Assembly: GCF_900095225.1 (NCBI RefSeq) | Contig: NZ_LT607415.1 | Coordinates: 478,218 to 542,217, forward strand | Source of the DNA: Pseudomonas sp. UMAB-08 | GTDB taxonomy: Bacteria > Pseudomonadota > Gammaproteobacteria > Pseudomonadales > Pseudomonadaceae | DNA length: 64,000 nucleotides | Direction: 5' to 3' | Shown: positions 16,757 through 29,272 of the stretch, in pieces | How the letters are laid out: the number at the start of each line of letters is the position of its first letter | Position numbering within the stretch: position 1 is the stretch's first letter | Notes under the pieces: generated by a model | What the model was told of the DNA's origin: nothing | Seen by the model: only the letters and a program-made list of their open reading frames with translations | Databases searched by the model: none | Translations under genes and position numbers: made by a program

Positions 16757-18529
16757 ATGGCTAACATTAATACGCTTTCTTTTGACGCCATCATCATCGG
16801 TGGCGGCGGCGCTGGCATGCGCGCAGCATTGCAGCTGGCCCAAGGCGGTCACAAGACCGCTGTAGTTACAAAGGTATTCCCGACTCGTTCCCATACCGTT
16901 TCCGCTCAGGGTGGCATCACCTGTGCCATCGCCTCCGCAGATCCAAACGATGACTGGCGCTGGCACATGTACGATACCGTCAAGGGCTCCGATTACATCG
17001 GTGACCAGGACGCTATCGAATACATGTGTTCCGTAGGCCCGGAAGCGGTCTTCGAACTCGAGCACATGGGTCTGCCGTTCTCCCGTACCGAGCAAGGCCG
17101 TATCTATCAGCGTCCGTTCGGCGGTCAGTCGAAAGACTTTGGCAAGGGCGGTCAGGCTGCACGTACTTGCGCAGCTGCCGACCGTACCGGTCACGCGTTG
17201 CTGCACACCCTTTACCAAGCCAACCTGAAAGCCGGCACTGTATTCCTCAACGAATACTATGCAGTGGATCTGGTGAAGAACCAGGACGGCGTGTTCGTCG
17301 GCATCATCGCGATCTGCATCGAAACCGGTGAGACTTCGTACATCCGCGCAAACGCGACTGTACTGGCCACTGGCGGCGCTGGCCGTATCTACTCGTCGAC
17401 CACCAACGCACTGATCAATACCGGTGACGGTATCGGCATGGCGCTGCGTGCAGGCGTGCCGGTTCAGGATATCGAGATGTGGCAGTTCCACCCAACCGGC
17501 ATCGCCGGCGCAGGTGTACTGGTTACTGAAGGTTGCCGTGGTGAAGGTGGTTACCTGATCAACAAGCATGGCGAGCGTTTCATGGAGCGTTATGCTCCGA
17601 ACGCCAAAGACCTTGCTGGTCGTGACGTAGTAGCACGCTCCATGGTTAAAGAGATCATCGCCGGTAACGGTTGTGGTCCGGATGGCGATCACGTAATGCT
17701 CAAGCTCGATCACCTGGGCGAAGAAGTGTTGCACAGCCGTCTGCCAGGTATCTGCGAATTGTCCAAGACATTCGCTCACGTCGATCCAGTGACCGATCCG
17801 GTTCCTGTGGTTCCGACATGCCACTACATGATGGGCGGCGTTGCCACCAACATTCATGGTCAGGCAATCACTCAGAACGCTGCTGGCGTGGACACCATCA
17901 TCCCGGGTCTGTTCGCTGTCGGCGAAGTGGCTTGCGTATCGGTGCACGGCGCCAACCGTCTGGGCGGTAACTCGTTGCTCGACCTGGTGGTCTTCGGCCG
18001 CGCTGCCGGTATCCACCTGGAACAAAGCCTGCGTGAAGGTGTTGAATACCGCCGCGCGACTGAAACCGATGTTGACTTCGCACTCGAGCGCCTTGCTGGC
18101 TTGAACGCGCGGACCACCGGTGAAGACGTCGCTTCGCTGCGTAAAGAACTGCAAAGCTGCATGCAGAACTACTTTGGTGTGTTCCGTACTGGCGAATACA
18201 TGCAGAAGGGTATTGCTCAGTTGGCAGGCCTGCGCGAGCGCATCGCCAACGTCAAGATCAACGACAAGAGCCAGGCGTTCAACACGGCTCGGATCGAAGC
18301 TCTGGAACTGCAAAACCTGCTGGAAGTTGCTGAAGCTACCGCGATTGCCGCAGAAAATCGTAAAGAGTCCCGCGGCGCTCACGCCCGTGAAGACTTTGAA
18401 GATCGCGATGACGTGAACTGGCTGTGCCACACCCTGTACTTCCCGGGTGAAAAACGCGTAGCCAAGCGTGCCGTGAACTTCTCGCCGAAGACTGTTCCGA
18501 CTTTCCAACCCATGATCCGCACTTATTAA
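16757..18529 (+). CDS. sdhA: Succinate dehydrogenase flavoprotein subunit
   Basis: 590 residues, full length. FAD motif [17 protein letters not shown] near the N-terminus and [11 protein letters not shown] with His46 as the covalent FAD site. Substrate residues occur in [15 protein letters not shown] and [14 protein letters not shown]. It oxidises succinate to fumarate in complex II on the cytoplasmic face of the membrane. Followed closely by sdhB. Confidence 0.98.
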   Translation: MANINTLSFDAIIIGGGGAGMRAALQLAQGGHKTAVVTKVFPTRSHTVSAQGGITCAIASADPNDDWRWHMYDTVKGSDYIGDQDAIEYMCSVGPEAVFELEHMGLPFSRTEQGRIYQRPFGGQSKDFGKGGQAARTCAAADRTGHALLHTLYQANLKAGTVFLNEYYAVDLVKNQDGVFVGIIAICIETGETSYIRANATVLATGGAGRIYSSTTNALINTGDGIGMALRAGVPVQDIEMWQFHPTGIAGAGVLVTEGCRGEGGYLINKHGERFMERYAPNAKDLAGRDVVARSMVKEIIAGNGCGPDGDHVMLKLDHLGEEVLHSRLPGICELSKTFAHVDPVTDPVPVVPTCHYMMGGVATNIHGQAITQNAAGVDTIIPGLFAVGEVACVSVHGANRLGGNSLLDLVVFGRAAGIHLEQSLREGVEYRRATETDVDFALERLAGLNARTTGEDVASLRKELQSCMQNYFGVFRTGEYMQKGIAQLAGLRERIANVKINDKSQAFNTARIEALELQNLLEVAEATAIAAENRKESRGAHAREDFEDRDDVNWLCHTLYFPGEKRVAKRAVNFSPKTVPTFQPMIRTY

Positions 18530-18540
18530 GGGTGGCCGAT

Positions 18541-19245
18541 ATGTTGCAAGTCAGTGTTTATCGCTACAACCCGGATCAGGACGCTGCACCGTTCATGCAG
18601 GAATTCAAGGTCAATACCAACGGTAAAGACTTGATGGTTCTGGACGTGCTGGCCCTGATCAAAGAGCAGGACGAGGGTTTCTCCTATCGTCGCTCTTGCC
18701 GTGAAGGCGTGTGTGGCTCAGACGGCATGAACATCAACGGTAAAAACGGCCTGGCATGTATCACGCCGCTGTCCGCCGTGGTCAAGGGCAACAAGCTGGT
18801 GGTACGTCCACTGCCTGGTTTGCCGGTTATTCGTGACCTGGTCGTCGATATGAGCATCTTCTATAAGCAGTACGAGAAGGTGAAGCCTTACCTGCTGAAC
18901 GACACGCCGGCTCCGGCCATCGAGCGTCTGCAGTCGCCAGAAGAACGCGAGAAGCTGGACGGTTTGTACGAGTGCATTCTGTGCGCTTGCTGCTCGACTT
19001 CCTGCCCGTCCTTCTGGTGGAACCCTGACAAGTTCCTCGGTCCAGCTGCACTGCTGCAAGCCTACCGTTTCCTGGCTGACAGCCGTGACACTCATACCCA
19101 GGAACGTCTGGCTTCGCTGGATGACCCGTTCAGCGTTTTCCGCTGCCGCGGGATCATGAACTGCGTGAACGTGTGTCCGAAGGGCCTGAACCCAACCAAG
19201 GCTATCGGTCACGTTCGCAGCATGCTGCTGCAAAGCGGCGTCTGA
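18541..19245 (+). CDS. sdhB: Succinate dehydrogenase iron-sulfur subunit
   Basis: 234 residues from the ATG at 18541, which has AAGGG eight bases upstream; an in-frame GTG at 18532 would add three residues. The [2Fe-2S] ligands are Cys53, Cys58, Asp61 and Cys73 (the Asp also occurs in E. coli). CILCACCSTSCPSFWW and CRGIMNCVNVCPKGLNP carry the [4Fe-4S] and [3Fe-4S] ligands. It carries electrons from FAD to ubiquinone. Confidence 0.97.
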   Translation: MLQVSVYRYNPDQDAAPFMQEFKVNTNGKDLMVLDVLALIKEQDEGFSYRRSCREGVCGSDGMNINGKNGLACITPLSAVVKGNKLVVRPLPGLPVIRDLVVDMSIFYKQYEKVKPYLLNDTPAPAIERLQSPEEREKLDGLYECILCACCSTSCPSFWWNPDKFLGPAALLQAYRFLADSRDTHTQERLASLDDPFSVFRCRGIMNCVNVCPKGLNPTKAIGHVRSMLLQSGV

Positions 19246-19260
19246 TTTGACTGTTGTACT

Positions 19261-19334
19261 CGTAACACCGTAACACCCGTAACTGATGTACCTGTACTAG
19301 CTGCGGCGCAGGCTTCAACCGGCGCCGTAGTTTT
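19261..19334 (+). terminator. Tandem repeat and stem-loop between sdhB and sucA
   Basis: CGTAACAC is repeated in tandem at 19261-19276 with a third partial copy. A stem then follows, CTGCGGCGC (19301-19309) with GCGCCGTAG (19322-19330, one wobble), and TTTT at 19331-19334. The T run is short, so this may be a weak terminator or attenuator that sets the sdh/suc ratio rather than a full stop. Confidence 0.45.
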
Positions 19335-19522
19335 AACCTGAGCAGTAGCTCATAAAGCTGCGGCTCTTACTTTGAAGAAATGAGACCAGCAGGGGCATCC
19401 GGGCTGGTACCCGGACTATCTGCGTGAACCTTGGTGGCTTGTCTGAGTCGTTTCACATGGACTTTGTCAGGTTTACTGCGGTGTCTTCGCCGGTGGTGTC
19501 CCCTTACCGAGGGTGACCAAGC

Positions 19523-22354
19523 ATGCAAGAAAGCGTGATGCAGCGCATGTGGAACAGTGCCCACCTTTCCGGTGGTAACGCTGCCTATGTGGAAGAGCTC
19601 TACGAGCTCTACCTGCACGACCCTAACGCTGTGCCAGAAGAATGGCGCACCTACTTTCAGAAGTTGCCAGCTGACGGCAGCACTGCCACCGATGTTTCGC
19701 ACTCGACAATCCGCGATCATTTTGTGTTGCTGGCCAAAAACCAGCGCCGCGCCCAACCGGTTTCCGCCGGTAGCGTGAGCAGCGAACACGAGAAGAAGCA
19801 GGTTGAAGTTCTGCGACTGATCCAGGCTTATCGGATGCGGGGCCATCAGGGCGCCCAACTCGATCCGCTGGGATTGTGGCAACGTCCTGCGCCAGCCGAC
19901 TTGTCGATCAATCATTACGGTCTGACGAACGCTGATCTTGATACAACTTTCCGCGCCGGCGATTTGTTCATCGGCAAAGAGGAAACTAGCCTACGCGAAA
20001 TTCTCGAAGCGTTGCAGCAGACATATTGCCGCACCATTGGCTCTGAATTTACCCATATTGTCGATTCCGAGCAGCGTAACTGGTTTATGCAGCGCCTCGA
20101 AAGCGTGCGCGGGCGTCCAGCGTTCTCCGCTGACATCCAAAGCCACTTGCTCGAGCGCGTGACTGCCGCTGAAGGCCTGGAAAAATACCTGGGTACCAAA
20201 TACCCCGGCACCAAGCGTTTCGGTCTGGAAGGCGGCGAAAGCCTGATTCCGATGCTGGATGAGTTGATCCAGCGTTCGGGCTCTTACGGCACCAAAGAAA
20301 TCGTGATCGGCATGGCCCACCGGGGACGTCTGAACGTCCTGGTCAACACCTTCGGCAAGAACCCGCGCGATCTGTTCGACGAGTTCGAAGGCAAGAAAAA
20401 GGTCGAGCTCGGTTCCGGTGACGTTAAATATCACCAGGGTTTCTCGTCCAACGTGATGACAGCCGGTGGCGAAGTCCACTTGGCGATGGCATTCAACCCG
20501 TCTCACCTGGAGATCGTTTCTCCTGTGGTGGAAGGGTCGGTGCGTGCACGCCAGGATCGTCGTAACGATCCGACCGGTGATAAGGTTCTGCCAATTTCCA
20601 TCCACGGTGACGCTGCGTTCGCAGGTCAGGGCGTGGTCCTGGAAACCTTCCAGATGTCGCAGACTCGCGGCTTCAAGACGGGCGGCACGATCCATATCGT
20701 CATCAACAACCAGGTTGGCTTCACCATCAGCAACCCGGAAGACGCGCGCTCCACCGAGTACGCGACCGACGTTGCCAAGATGATTCAGGCGCCGATTCTC
20801 CATGTGAATGGTGATGACCCTGAAGCCGTCGTGTTCGTGACCCAGTTGGCCATCGACTACCGCATGCAGTTCAAGCGTGACGTGGTGATCGATCTGGTCT
20901 GCTACCGTCGTCGTGGCCACAACGAAGCTGACGAACCAAGCGGTACCCAGCCGTTGATGTACCAGCAGATTGCCAAACAGCGCACCACTCGTGAGCTGTA
21001 TGCCGAGCGCCTGACCCTGGCTGGTATTCTCGACGACGCGCGCGTGCAGGCAAAAATCGACGACTATCGCAATGCGCTGGACAACGGTCTGCATGTAGTA
21101 AAAAGCCTGGTCAAAGAGCCGAACAAAGAACTGTTCGTCGATTGGCGTCCGTATCTGGGCCATGCCTGGACTGCTCGTCACGACACCCGTTTCGACTTGA
21201 AGACCTTGCAAGAACTGTCCGCCAAACTGATGGAGCTGCCAGAAGGCTTCGTGGTTCAGCGTCAGGTGTCGAAGATCTACGAAGATCGTCAGAAAATGCA
21301 AGTTGGCGGCCTGCCGATCAACTGGGGTTACGCCGAAACCATGGCGTACGCGACTCTGGCATTCGAAGGTCATCCGATTCGCATGACCGGCCAGGACATC
21401 GGCCGCGGTACGTTCTCGCACCGCCATGCTGCGCTGCATAACCAGAAAGATGGCGCTACCTACATTCCTCTGCAGAATCTGTACAAAGGTCAGCCGCGTT
21501 TTGACCTGTACGATTCCCTGTTGTCGGAAGAAGCGGTATTGGCGTTCGAGTACGGTTATTCGACCACTGAGCCTAATGCACTGGTTATCTGGGAAGCCCA
21601 GTTCGGCGACTTCGCCAACGGTGCCCAAGTGGTTATTGACCAGTTCATCACCAGTGGCGAGCACAAGTGGGGCCGTCTGTGCGGTCTGACCATGTTGCTG
21701 CCGCACGGTTATGAAGGTCAGGGACCAGAGCACTCGTCTGCGCGTCTGGAGCGTTACCTGCAATTGTGCGCTGAGCACAATATTCAGGTGTGCGTACCAA
21801 CGACCCCTGCTCAGATCTACCACTTGTTGCGTCGTCAGGTCATTCGTCCGCTGCGTAAACCGCTGATTGTGCTGACGCCGAAGTCCTTGCTGCGTCACAA
21901 ACTGGCGATTTCGACCCTGGAAGATCTGGCTGAAGGTTCGTTCCAGACCGTTATTCCAGAAGTCGACGCGCAGGATCCGGAAAAAGTGGGTCGCCTCGTG
22001 CTGTGTAGCGGCAAGGTCTACTACGACCTCCTGGAAAAACGCCGTGCCGAAGGTCGTGATGACATCGCCATCGTGCGTCTTGAGCAACTGTACCCGTTCC
22101 CGGAAGACGACTTGATCGAAGTCCTGGGCCCGTACAAAAACCTCAAGCACATCGTTTGGTGTCAGGAAGAGCCAATGAACCAGGGTGCCTGGTACTGCAG
22201 CCAGCATCACATGCGTCGGATCATCAGCGGTCACAACAAGGCATTGTTCCTTGAGTACGCTGGTCGTGACGCGTCTGCAGCGCCTGCGTGTGGCTATGCA
22301 TCGATGCACGCTGAGCAGCAGGAAAAACTGCTGCAAGATGCCTTCACTGTTTAA
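19523..22354 (+). CDS. sucA: 2-oxoglutarate dehydrogenase E1 component
   Basis: 943 residues, full length. The N-terminal MWNSAHLSGGNAAYVEELYE segment binds E2. Thiamine-diphosphate and active-site regions include IGMAHRGRLNVLVNTFGKNP and HGDAAFAGQGVVLE, and the C-terminal transketolase-like domain has IGRGTFSHRHAALH. It decarboxylates 2-oxoglutarate and transfers the succinyl group to the lipoyl arm of SucB. First gene of sucAB-lpdG, 277 bp behind sdhB. Confidence 0.98.
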   Translation: MQESVMQRMWNSAHLSGGNAAYVEELYELYLHDPNAVPEEWRTYFQKLPADGSTATDVSHSTIRDHFVLLAKNQRRAQPVSAGSVSSEHEKKQVEVLRLIQAYRMRGHQGAQLDPLGLWQRPAPADLSINHYGLTNADLDTTFRAGDLFIGKEETSLREILEALQQTYCRTIGSEFTHIVDSEQRNWFMQRLESVRGRPAFSADIQSHLLERVTAAEGLEKYLGTKYPGTKRFGLEGGESLIPMLDELIQRSGSYGTKEIVIGMAHRGRLNVLVNTFGKNPRDLFDEFEGKKKVELGSGDVKYHQGFSSNVMTAGGEVHLAMAFNPSHLEIVSPVVEGSVRARQDRRNDPTGDKVLPISIHGDAAFAGQGVVLETFQMSQTRGFKTGGTIHIVINNQVGFTISNPEDARSTEYATDVAKMIQAPILHVNGDDPEAVVFVTQLAIDYRMQFKRDVVIDLVCYRRRGHNEADEPSGTQPLMYQQIAKQRTTRELYAERLTLAGILDDARVQAKIDDYRNALDNGLHVVKSLVKEPNKELFVDWRPYLGHAWTARHDTRFDLKTLQELSAKLMELPEGFVVQRQVSKIYEDRQKMQVGGLPINWGYAETMAYATLAFEGHPIRMTGQDIGRGTFSHRHAALHNQKDGATYIPLQNLYKGQPRFDLYDSLLSEEAVLAFEYGYSTTEPNALVIWEAQFGDFANGAQVVIDQFITSGEHKWGRLCGLTMLLPHGYEGQGPEHSSARLERYLQLCAEHNIQVCVPTTPAQIYHLLRRQVIRPLRKPLIVLTPKSLLRHKLAISTLEDLAEGSFQTVIPEVDAQDPEKVGRLVLCSGKVYYDLLEKRRAEGRDDIAIVRLEQLYPFPEDDLIEVLGPYKNLKHIVWCQEEPMNQGAWYCSQHHMRRIISGHNKALFLEYAGRDASAAPACGYASMHAEQQEKLLQDAFTV

Positions 22355-22396
22355 CGCCTTCGCGCATTAGAAACCGAATTTAAGGAATTACAGATA

Positions 22397-23623
22397 ATGG
22401 CTATCGAGATCAAAGCCCCCTCTTTCCCGGAATCAGTTGCCGATGGCACCATTTCCAAATGGCATAAACAGCCGGGCGAAGCGGTAAAGCGTGACGAGCT
22501 GCTGGTTGACATCGAGACTGACAAAGTTGTTCTCGAAGTGTTGGCTGAAGCTGACGGCGTGTTGGCATCGATCGTGAAGGGCGAGGGCGAAACTGTCCTG
22601 TCCAATGAACTGATCGCGACCCTGGATGCAGGCGCTACTGCCTCTGCCGCTCCAGTGGCTGCTGCTCCTGCTGCATCGGCCCAAGTGGCTGCTGCTCCAG
22701 CTGCTGCTGGCGACGAAGATGCAATCGGTGCTCCAGCTGCGCGCAAGCTGGCTGAAGAAAACGGCATCAACCTGAATAACGTCAAAGGCACCGGTAAAGA
22801 CGGTCGTGTGACCAAGGAAGACGTGGTTGCTGCGATTGAAGCGAAGAAATCCGCTCCAGCCGCTGCGCCCGCGCCTGCCAAAGTCGCTGCCGCGGCTGCT
22901 CCAGTGTTCGCTGCCGGTGATCGCGTCGAGAAGCGCGTTCCAATGACTCGCCTGCGTGCCAAGGTTGCAGAGCGTCTGGTTGATGCTCAGTCGAACATGG
23001 CGATGCTGACCACGTTCAACGAAGTCAACATGAAGCCGGTCATGGACCTGCGTTCGAAGTACAAGGACCTGTTCGAGAAGTCGCACAACGGCGTACGTCT
23101 GGGCTTCATGTCGTTCTTCGTGAAAGCGGCCACCGAAGCGCTGAAACGCTACCCTGCGGTCAATGCCTCGATCGACGGTACTGACATCGTTTACCACGGT
23201 TACTCCGACGTCGGTGTTGCCGTGTCCAGCGACCGTGGTCTGGTTGTGCCGGTTCTGCGTAACGCCGAACTGATGAGCCTGGCAGAAATCGAAGGCGGCA
23301 TTGCCAACTTCGGTAAAAAAGCCAAAGACGGCAAGCTGACCATGGACGACATGACTGGCGGTACCTTCACCATCTCCAACGGTGGTACCTTCGGTTCGTT
23401 GCTGTCGACCCCGATCGTCAACCCGCCACAAGCCGCCATCCTGGGCATGCACAAAATCCAGGAGCGTCCAATGGCGGTCAAGGGTGAGGTCGTGATCCTG
23501 CCGATGATGTATCTGGCACTTTCGTATGACCACCGTTTGATCGACGGTAAAGAAGCAGTGACCTTCCTGGTTACCATCAAGGACTTGCTGGAAGACCCAG
23601 CCCGTCTGCTGCTGGATATCTGA
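22397..23623 (+). CDS. sucB: Dihydrolipoamide succinyltransferase (2-oxoglutarate dehydrogenase E2)
   Basis: 408 residues. One lipoyl domain (1-77) with Lys43 in [12 protein letters not shown]. Then a long Ala/Pro linker, the peripheral subunit-binding domain (about 112-150, [13 protein letters not shown]), a second Ala/Pro linker, and the catalytic core with [11 protein letters not shown] (His379, Asp383). It forms the 24-mer core that makes succinyl-CoA. It starts 42 bp after sucA in the same operon. Confidence 0.98.
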   Translation: MAIEIKAPSFPESVADGTISKWHKQPGEAVKRDELLVDIETDKVVLEVLAEADGVLASIVKGEGETVLSNELIATLDAGATASAAPVAAAPAASAQVAAAPAAAGDEDAIGAPAARKLAEENGINLNNVKGTGKDGRVTKEDVVAAIEAKKSAPAAAPAPAKVAAAAAPVFAAGDRVEKRVPMTRLRAKVAERLVDAQSNMAMLTTFNEVNMKPVMDLRSKYKDLFEKSHNGVRLGFMSFFVKAATEALKRYPAVNASIDGTDIVYHGYSDVGVAVSSDRGLVVPVLRNAELMSLAEIEGGIANFGKKAKDGKLTMDDMTGGTFTISNGGTFGSLLSTPIVNPPQAAILGMHKIQERPMAVKGEVVILPMMYLALSYDHRLIDGKEAVTFLVTIKDLLEDPARLLLDI

Positions 23624-23745
23624 TTTCGTCTGTCGGGCAGGGTCGTGGTTGATCACGATGTCCTGCCTGATTGTTGAATGAACCAGCTTCGTCCCACGAC
23701 GGTCCTCACAAGGGGCCGTCCGGTTTGATTTGAAAAAAGGAATGA

Positions 23746-25185
<1,440 letters not shown>

Positions 25186-25402
25186 GACAATAAGAAACCA
25201 CGACGGACTGCCCGTCGTGAGCCTTGCTAGCAAGTCTCACCGCGGAACGTCCGCCGGACTCGAACTTATGGGCGCCTTCAGGAACGTACAGAGCATTGTT
25301 TCGGCACATTCCTGAGGTCATCCGAGGTAGCGGTCACAGGTGGTGCGGCACTTCTCGAAGTGCAGCACCGAATGCGCAGCACTAACGAAGACGGTAATAA
25401 GC

Positions 25403-26569
25403 ATGAATCTTCACGAATATCAGGGTAAGCAGCTCTTCGCTGAATACGGCCTGCCAGTATCCAAAGGCTACGCAGTCGACACCCCGGAAGCAGCAGCAGA
25501 AGCTTGCGATAAAATTGGCGGAACCGAATGGGTCGTCAAAGCCCAGGTTCACGCGGGTGGTCGCGGTAAGGCGGGCGGCGTAAAGCTGGTTCGTAGCAAA
25601 GAAGAAGCCAAGGCTTTCGCTCAACAGTGGTTGGGCAAGCGTCTGGTGACTTACCAGACTGATGCCACTGGTCAGCCAGTGACCAAGATCCTGGTTGAAA
25701 CCTGCACCGACATCGCCAAAGAGCTGTACCTGGGCGCTGTAGTGGATCGTTCGAGCCGTCGTATCGTGTTCATGGCTTCCACCGAAGGTGGCGTGGACAT
25801 TGAGAAAATCGCTAACGATACCCCTGAGAAGATTCTTAAGGCCACTATCGATCCGCTGGTAGGCGCTCAGCCTTTCCAGGGTCGTGACCTGGCTTTCCAA
25901 CTGGGCCTTAAAGGCGACCAGATCAAGCAGTTCACCAACATCTTCGTTGGCTTGGCCAAGCTGTTCCAGGACTACGACCTGGCGCTGCTGGAAGTGAACC
26001 CGCTCGTTATCAAGGCTGACGGCAACCTGCATTGCCTCGATGCCAAGATCAACATCGATCCTAACGCTGTTTACCGCCAGCCAAAGCTGAAAGCTTTCCA
26101 CGATCCATCGCAAGATGATCCGCGCGAAGCTCACGCTGCCAAGTTCGAACTGAACTACGTGGCGCTGGAAGGTAACATCGGTTGCATGGTCAATGGCGCT
26201 GGCCTGGCCATGGGCACCATGGACATCGTCAATCTGCATGGCGGCAAACCAGCCAACTTCCTCGACGTTGGCGGCGGCGCGACCAAAGAACGCGTAACTG
26301 AAGCGTTCAAGATCATTCTGTCCGACAGCAATGTCGCGGCAGTACTGGTCAACATCTTCGGCGGCATCGTTCGTTGCGACATGATTGCCGAAGGCATCAT
26401 CGGCGCAGTGAAAGAAGTTGGCGTAAAAATCCCGGTTGTTGTTCGCCTTGAAGGTAACAACGCTGAACTGGGCGCTAAAGTACTGGCAGAAAGCGGTTTG
26501 AACATCATCGCGGCTACCAGCCTGACCGACGCTGCTCAACAAGTTGTCAAAGCTGCGGAGGGCAAGTAA
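25403..26569 (+). CDS. sucC: Succinyl-CoA synthetase, beta subunit
   Basis: 388 residues from the ATG at 25403, giving the standard [19 protein letters not shown]-grasp domain at the N-terminal half ([17 protein letters not shown]) and the CoA-ligase domain near the end ([17 protein letters not shown]). With SucD it converts succinyl-CoA to succinate with nucleotide phosphorylation. A 217-bp gap with a small hairpin (25199-25219) separates it from lpdG. Confidence 0.98.
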   Translation: MNLHEYQGKQLFAEYGLPVSKGYAVDTPEAAAEACDKIGGTEWVVKAQVHAGGRGKAGGVKLVRSKEEAKAFAQQWLGKRLVTYQTDATGQPVTKILVETCTDIAKELYLGAVVDRSSRRIVFMASTEGGVDIEKIANDTPEKILKATIDPLVGAQPFQGRDLAFQLGLKGDQIKQFTNIFVGLAKLFQDYDLALLEVNPLVIKADGNLHCLDAKINIDPNAVYRQPKLKAFHDPSQDDPREAHAAKFELNYVALEGNIGCMVNGAGLAMGTMDIVNLHGGKPANFLDVGGGATKERVTEAFKIILSDSNVAAVLVNIFGGIVRCDMIAEGIIGAVKEVGVKIPVVVRLEGNNAELGAKVLAESGLNIIAATSLTDAAQQVVKAAEGK

Positions 26570-27450
26570 TGAGCGTCCTGATCAATAAAGATACCAAAGT
26601 CATCTGCCAGGGTTTCACGGGCGCACAAGGTACTTTCCACTCCGAGCAAGCCATTGCCTACGGCACCAAAATGGTTGGCGGCGTGACACCGGGCAAGGGC
26701 GGGACCACTCACCTGGACCTGCCAGTGTTCAACACTGTGCGCGAAGCTGTAGAAGCCACGGGCGCTACTGCCAGCGTGATCTACGTTCCAGCTCCGTTCT
26801 GCAAGGACTCCATCCTTGAAGCAGCCCTCAGCGGTATCAAGCTGATCGTCTGCATCACTGAAGGCATCCCGACCCTCGACATGCTTGATGCCAAGGTCAA
26901 GTGCGACGAGCTGGGCGTGGTCCTGATCGGGCCTAACTGCCCAGGCGTGATCACGCCAGGCGAATGCAAAATCGGCATCATGCCAGGTCACATTCACTTG
27001 CCAGGTAAAGTCGGTATCGTGTCGCGTTCCGGCACCCTGACTTACGAAGCTGTGAAGCAGACCACTGATGCCGGTTTCGGTCAGTCCACTTGCGTGGGCA
27101 TCGGCGGTGACCCGATTCCGGGCGCAAGCTTCATCGACATCCTGAAGCTGTTCCAGGAAGACCCGAAGACTGAAGCGATCGTCATGATCGGTGAAATCGG
27201 CGGTTCGGCTGAAGAAGAAGCGGCTGCCTACATCAAGGCACACGTGACCAAGCCAGTTGTTTCCTACATCGCTGGTGTGACTGCCCCTGCGGGCAAGCGC
27301 ATGGGCCATGCTGGCGCAATCATCTCTGGCGGCAAAGGCACTGCAGACGAGAAATTTGCTGCGCTGCAAGACGCGGGTGTAAAAACCGTGCGTTCGCTGG
27401 CAGACATCGGCAAGGCCCTGGCCGAGCTGACCGGTTGGGCTGTCAAGTAA
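26569..27450 (+). CDS. sucD: Succinyl-CoA synthetase, alpha subunit
   Basis: 293 residues. CoA-binding Rossmann domain at the start ([18 protein letters not shown]) and the phosphohistidine loop [18 protein letters not shown] with His247. The ATG overlaps the sucC stop by one base (TAATG), coupling the subunits. A terminator at 27480-27503 closes the TCA supercluster. Confidence 0.98.
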   Translation: MSVLINKDTKVICQGFTGAQGTFHSEQAIAYGTKMVGGVTPGKGGTTHLDLPVFNTVREAVEATGATASVIYVPAPFCKDSILEAALSGIKLIVCITEGIPTLDMLDAKVKCDELGVVLIGPNCPGVITPGECKIGIMPGHIHLPGKVGIVSRSGTLTYEAVKQTTDAGFGQSTCVGIGGDPIPGASFIDILKLFQEDPKTEAIVMIGEIGGSAEEEAAAYIKAHVTKPVVSYIAGVTAPAGKRMGHAGAIISGGKGTADEKFAALQDAGVKTVRSLADIGKALAELTGWAVK

Positions 27451-27766
27451 GCTTCTGCTGACCTGACAACGCAATCAACAAAGGCCACCTTCGGGTGGCC
27501 TTTGTGCTTTCCGGGGTTTAGTGGTCGGGATGCAGCCACAGCCCTCACTGTCACAAATACGACACCGGAAGTCGTTAATGAGACAGTCCGCCCTATAACA
27601 GTGCGTTTTATGCCCTGATTCGTTAGGCTACTTGCCATTTTGCGTACCCGGGTCCCATAAGGAGCCGTTTCGCTTTACGTGCCTGTCTTATAAGGACCGG
27701 CAGCATTTCCCTAACCCTGCGGGAAATCCCCTCTAAATTCCGATTCAGTAGTGTGGTATTTCCGTA
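27451..27766. other. sucD-brnQ intergenic region
   Basis: 316 bp without a gene. After the sucD terminator there are no repeats or convincing small frames; the remainder must contain the brnQ promoter, but no clear -35/-10 pair was settled on. Confidence 0.5.
27480..27506 (+). terminator. Terminator after sucCD
   Basis: AAAGGCCACC (27480-27489) pairs perfectly with GGTGGCCTTT (27494-27503). The downstream T run is short. Confidence 0.7.
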
Positions 27767-29080
27767 ATGAAAGTGTTGAAAGGCCAGGACATTCTGGCAC
27801 TTGGTTTTATGACGTTTGCCCTGTTTGTCGGGGCTGGCAATATCATCTTCCCTCCCATCGTGGGTTTGCAGGCCGGGCCGCATGTCTGGATGGCGGCGCT
27901 GGGTTTCCTGGTCACCGCAGTGGGCCTTCCGGTAGTCACGGTCATTGCCCTTGCCAAAGTCGGCGGTGCGATGGATGCGCTGAGCAGTCCTATTGGTAAA
28001 GTCGCTGGCGGTATTCTCGCGGCGGTCTGCTACCTCGCGGTGGGGCCGCTGTTCGCGACCCCACGCACGGCCACCGTGTCGTTCGAAGTGGGGCTGGCTC
28101 CACTGACAGGTGACAGCCCGCTGGCGCTGTTTCTGTATAGCCTGGTGTACTTCCTCGTTGTGTTCTGGGTGTCGCTGTATCCAGGCCGCTTGCTCGACAC
28201 CGTGGGTCGCTTCCTTGCCCCGCTAAAAATCTTCGCGCTGGCTGTACTGGGCATTGCTGCATTCGCCTTGCCTGCTGGCGATATTGGTGTTGCCGAGCCG
28301 GCGTATGTGGCTGCGCCGTTTTCCCAAGGCTTTATCAATGGGTACCTGACCATGGATACCCTGGGGGCGCTGGTGTTCGGCATTGTCATCGTCAACGCTA
28401 TTCGCTCGCGGGGCGTCGATTCGCCACAGCTGATCACCCGATACGCAATCATTGCCGGGCTGATCGCCGGCCTGGGTCTGGCGCTGGTCTATATCTGCCT
28501 GTTTCGCTTGGGGTCAGGCAGCCATGCAATCGCGGCGGGGGCGGGCAACGGTGCCGTCGTGCTGCACGCCTACGTGCAACACACCTTCGGTTCGTTGGGC
28601 AGTGGTTTTCTTGCGGTGCTGATCTCGTTGGCCTGTCTAGTGACGGCTGTCGGTCTGACCTGCGCCTGTGCCGAATATTTCAGCAATATCTTGCCGCTGT
28701 CTTACAAAACGCTGGTGATCTTGCTGGCCGGTTTTTCGTTGCTGGTGTCCAACCTGGGGCTGACCAAGCTGATTTTATTCTCCATCCCGGTGCTGACAGC
28801 GATCTACCCGCCGTGCATCGTCCTGGTGGCGTTGAGCTTCTGCAAGGACTTCTGGCACTCACAAAGTCGCATCGTCGCGCCAGTGATGTTGGTGTCGCTA
28901 TTGTTCGGCATCATCGACGCCTGCAAGGGTGCGGGCCTGGCTGATTGGTTGCCGACTCGGCTGGCGCATTTGCCTTTGAGTGAGCAAGGCCTGGCGTGGC
29001 TGGTGCCCGCGGTGATCACGCTGGTTGGCGCATTCATCTGCGACCGGCTGCTGGGTAAACGCCGCGAAGCGCTGGCCTGA
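27767..29080 (+). CDS. brnQ: Branched-chain amino acid transport carrier, LIVCS family
   Basis: 437-residue inner-membrane protein with about 12 hydrophobic segments. [21 protein letters not shown] at the start and [14 protein letters not shown] are family signatures of BrnQ/BraB carriers, which import Leu, Ile and Val with Na+ or H+. The position directly after sucCD matches braB of P. aeruginosa as I remember it. A perfect 18-bp stem-loop and a separate terminator follow the gene. Confidence 0.93.
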   Translation: MKVLKGQDILALGFMTFALFVGAGNIIFPPIVGLQAGPHVWMAALGFLVTAVGLPVVTVIALAKVGGAMDALSSPIGKVAGGILAAVCYLAVGPLFATPRTATVSFEVGLAPLTGDSPLALFLYSLVYFLVVFWVSLYPGRLLDTVGRFLAPLKIFALAVLGIAAFALPAGDIGVAEPAYVAAPFSQGFINGYLTMDTLGALVFGIVIVNAIRSRGVDSPQLITRYAIIAGLIAGLGLALVYICLFRLGSGSHAIAAGAGNGAVVLHAYVQHTFGSLGSGFLAVLISLACLVTAVGLTCACAEYFSNILPLSYKTLVILLAGFSLLVSNLGLTKLILFSIPVLTAIYPPCIVLVALSFCKDFWHSQSRIVAPVMLVSLLFGIIDACKGAGLADWLPTRLAHLPLSEQGLAWLVPAVITLVGAFICDRLLGKRREALA

Positions 29081-29085
29081 AGTGA

Positions 29086-29126
29086 CTGCCAACAGGTCGC
29101 GATGCTAAATCGCGACCTGTTGGCAG
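29086..29126. repeat. Perfect 18-bp inverted repeat after brnQ
   Basis: CTGCCAACAGGTCGCGAT (29086-29103) and its exact reverse complement (29109-29126) flank a 5-nt loop. No T run follows, so it is not a standard terminator by itself. It may protect the brnQ mRNA 3' end or be part of a double terminator with the next hairpin. Confidence 0.75.
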
Positions 29127-29141
29127 CATGCTGCAACAATC

Positions 29142-29175
29142 AAAAAACCTGCATTTGCTGATGCGGGTTTTTTTT
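29142..29175 (+). terminator. Rho-independent terminator downstream of brnQ
   Basis: AACCTGCAT pairs with ATGCGGGTT (one wobble) and is followed by eight T residues. Confidence 0.75.
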
Positions 29176-29272
29176 GCACAAACGATCAGTGCCTTTTTCC
29201 ATGGGGTATCGTCGAAGCAGAGGGAATGCTCTTTACTGTTCTCAATCCTGCCCACGTGCTTCGGAATAATGC

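Noticed and set aside
16253..18508. 751-codon open frame on the minus strand opposite sdhDA
   Set aside because: It is the antisense shadow of strongly conserved sdhD and sdhA codons; high GC keeps the opposite frame open. No RBS or recognisable domain.
19991..22336. 781-codon open frame on the minus strand opposite sucA
   Set aside because: Antisense shadow of sucA; the protein has unnatural composition (rich in His, Gln, Arg, Val) and no family resemblance.
27507..27766. Possible small gene before brnQ on the minus strand (27623-27883)
   Set aside because: It overlaps the start of brnQ antisense and has no recognisable product or RBS.
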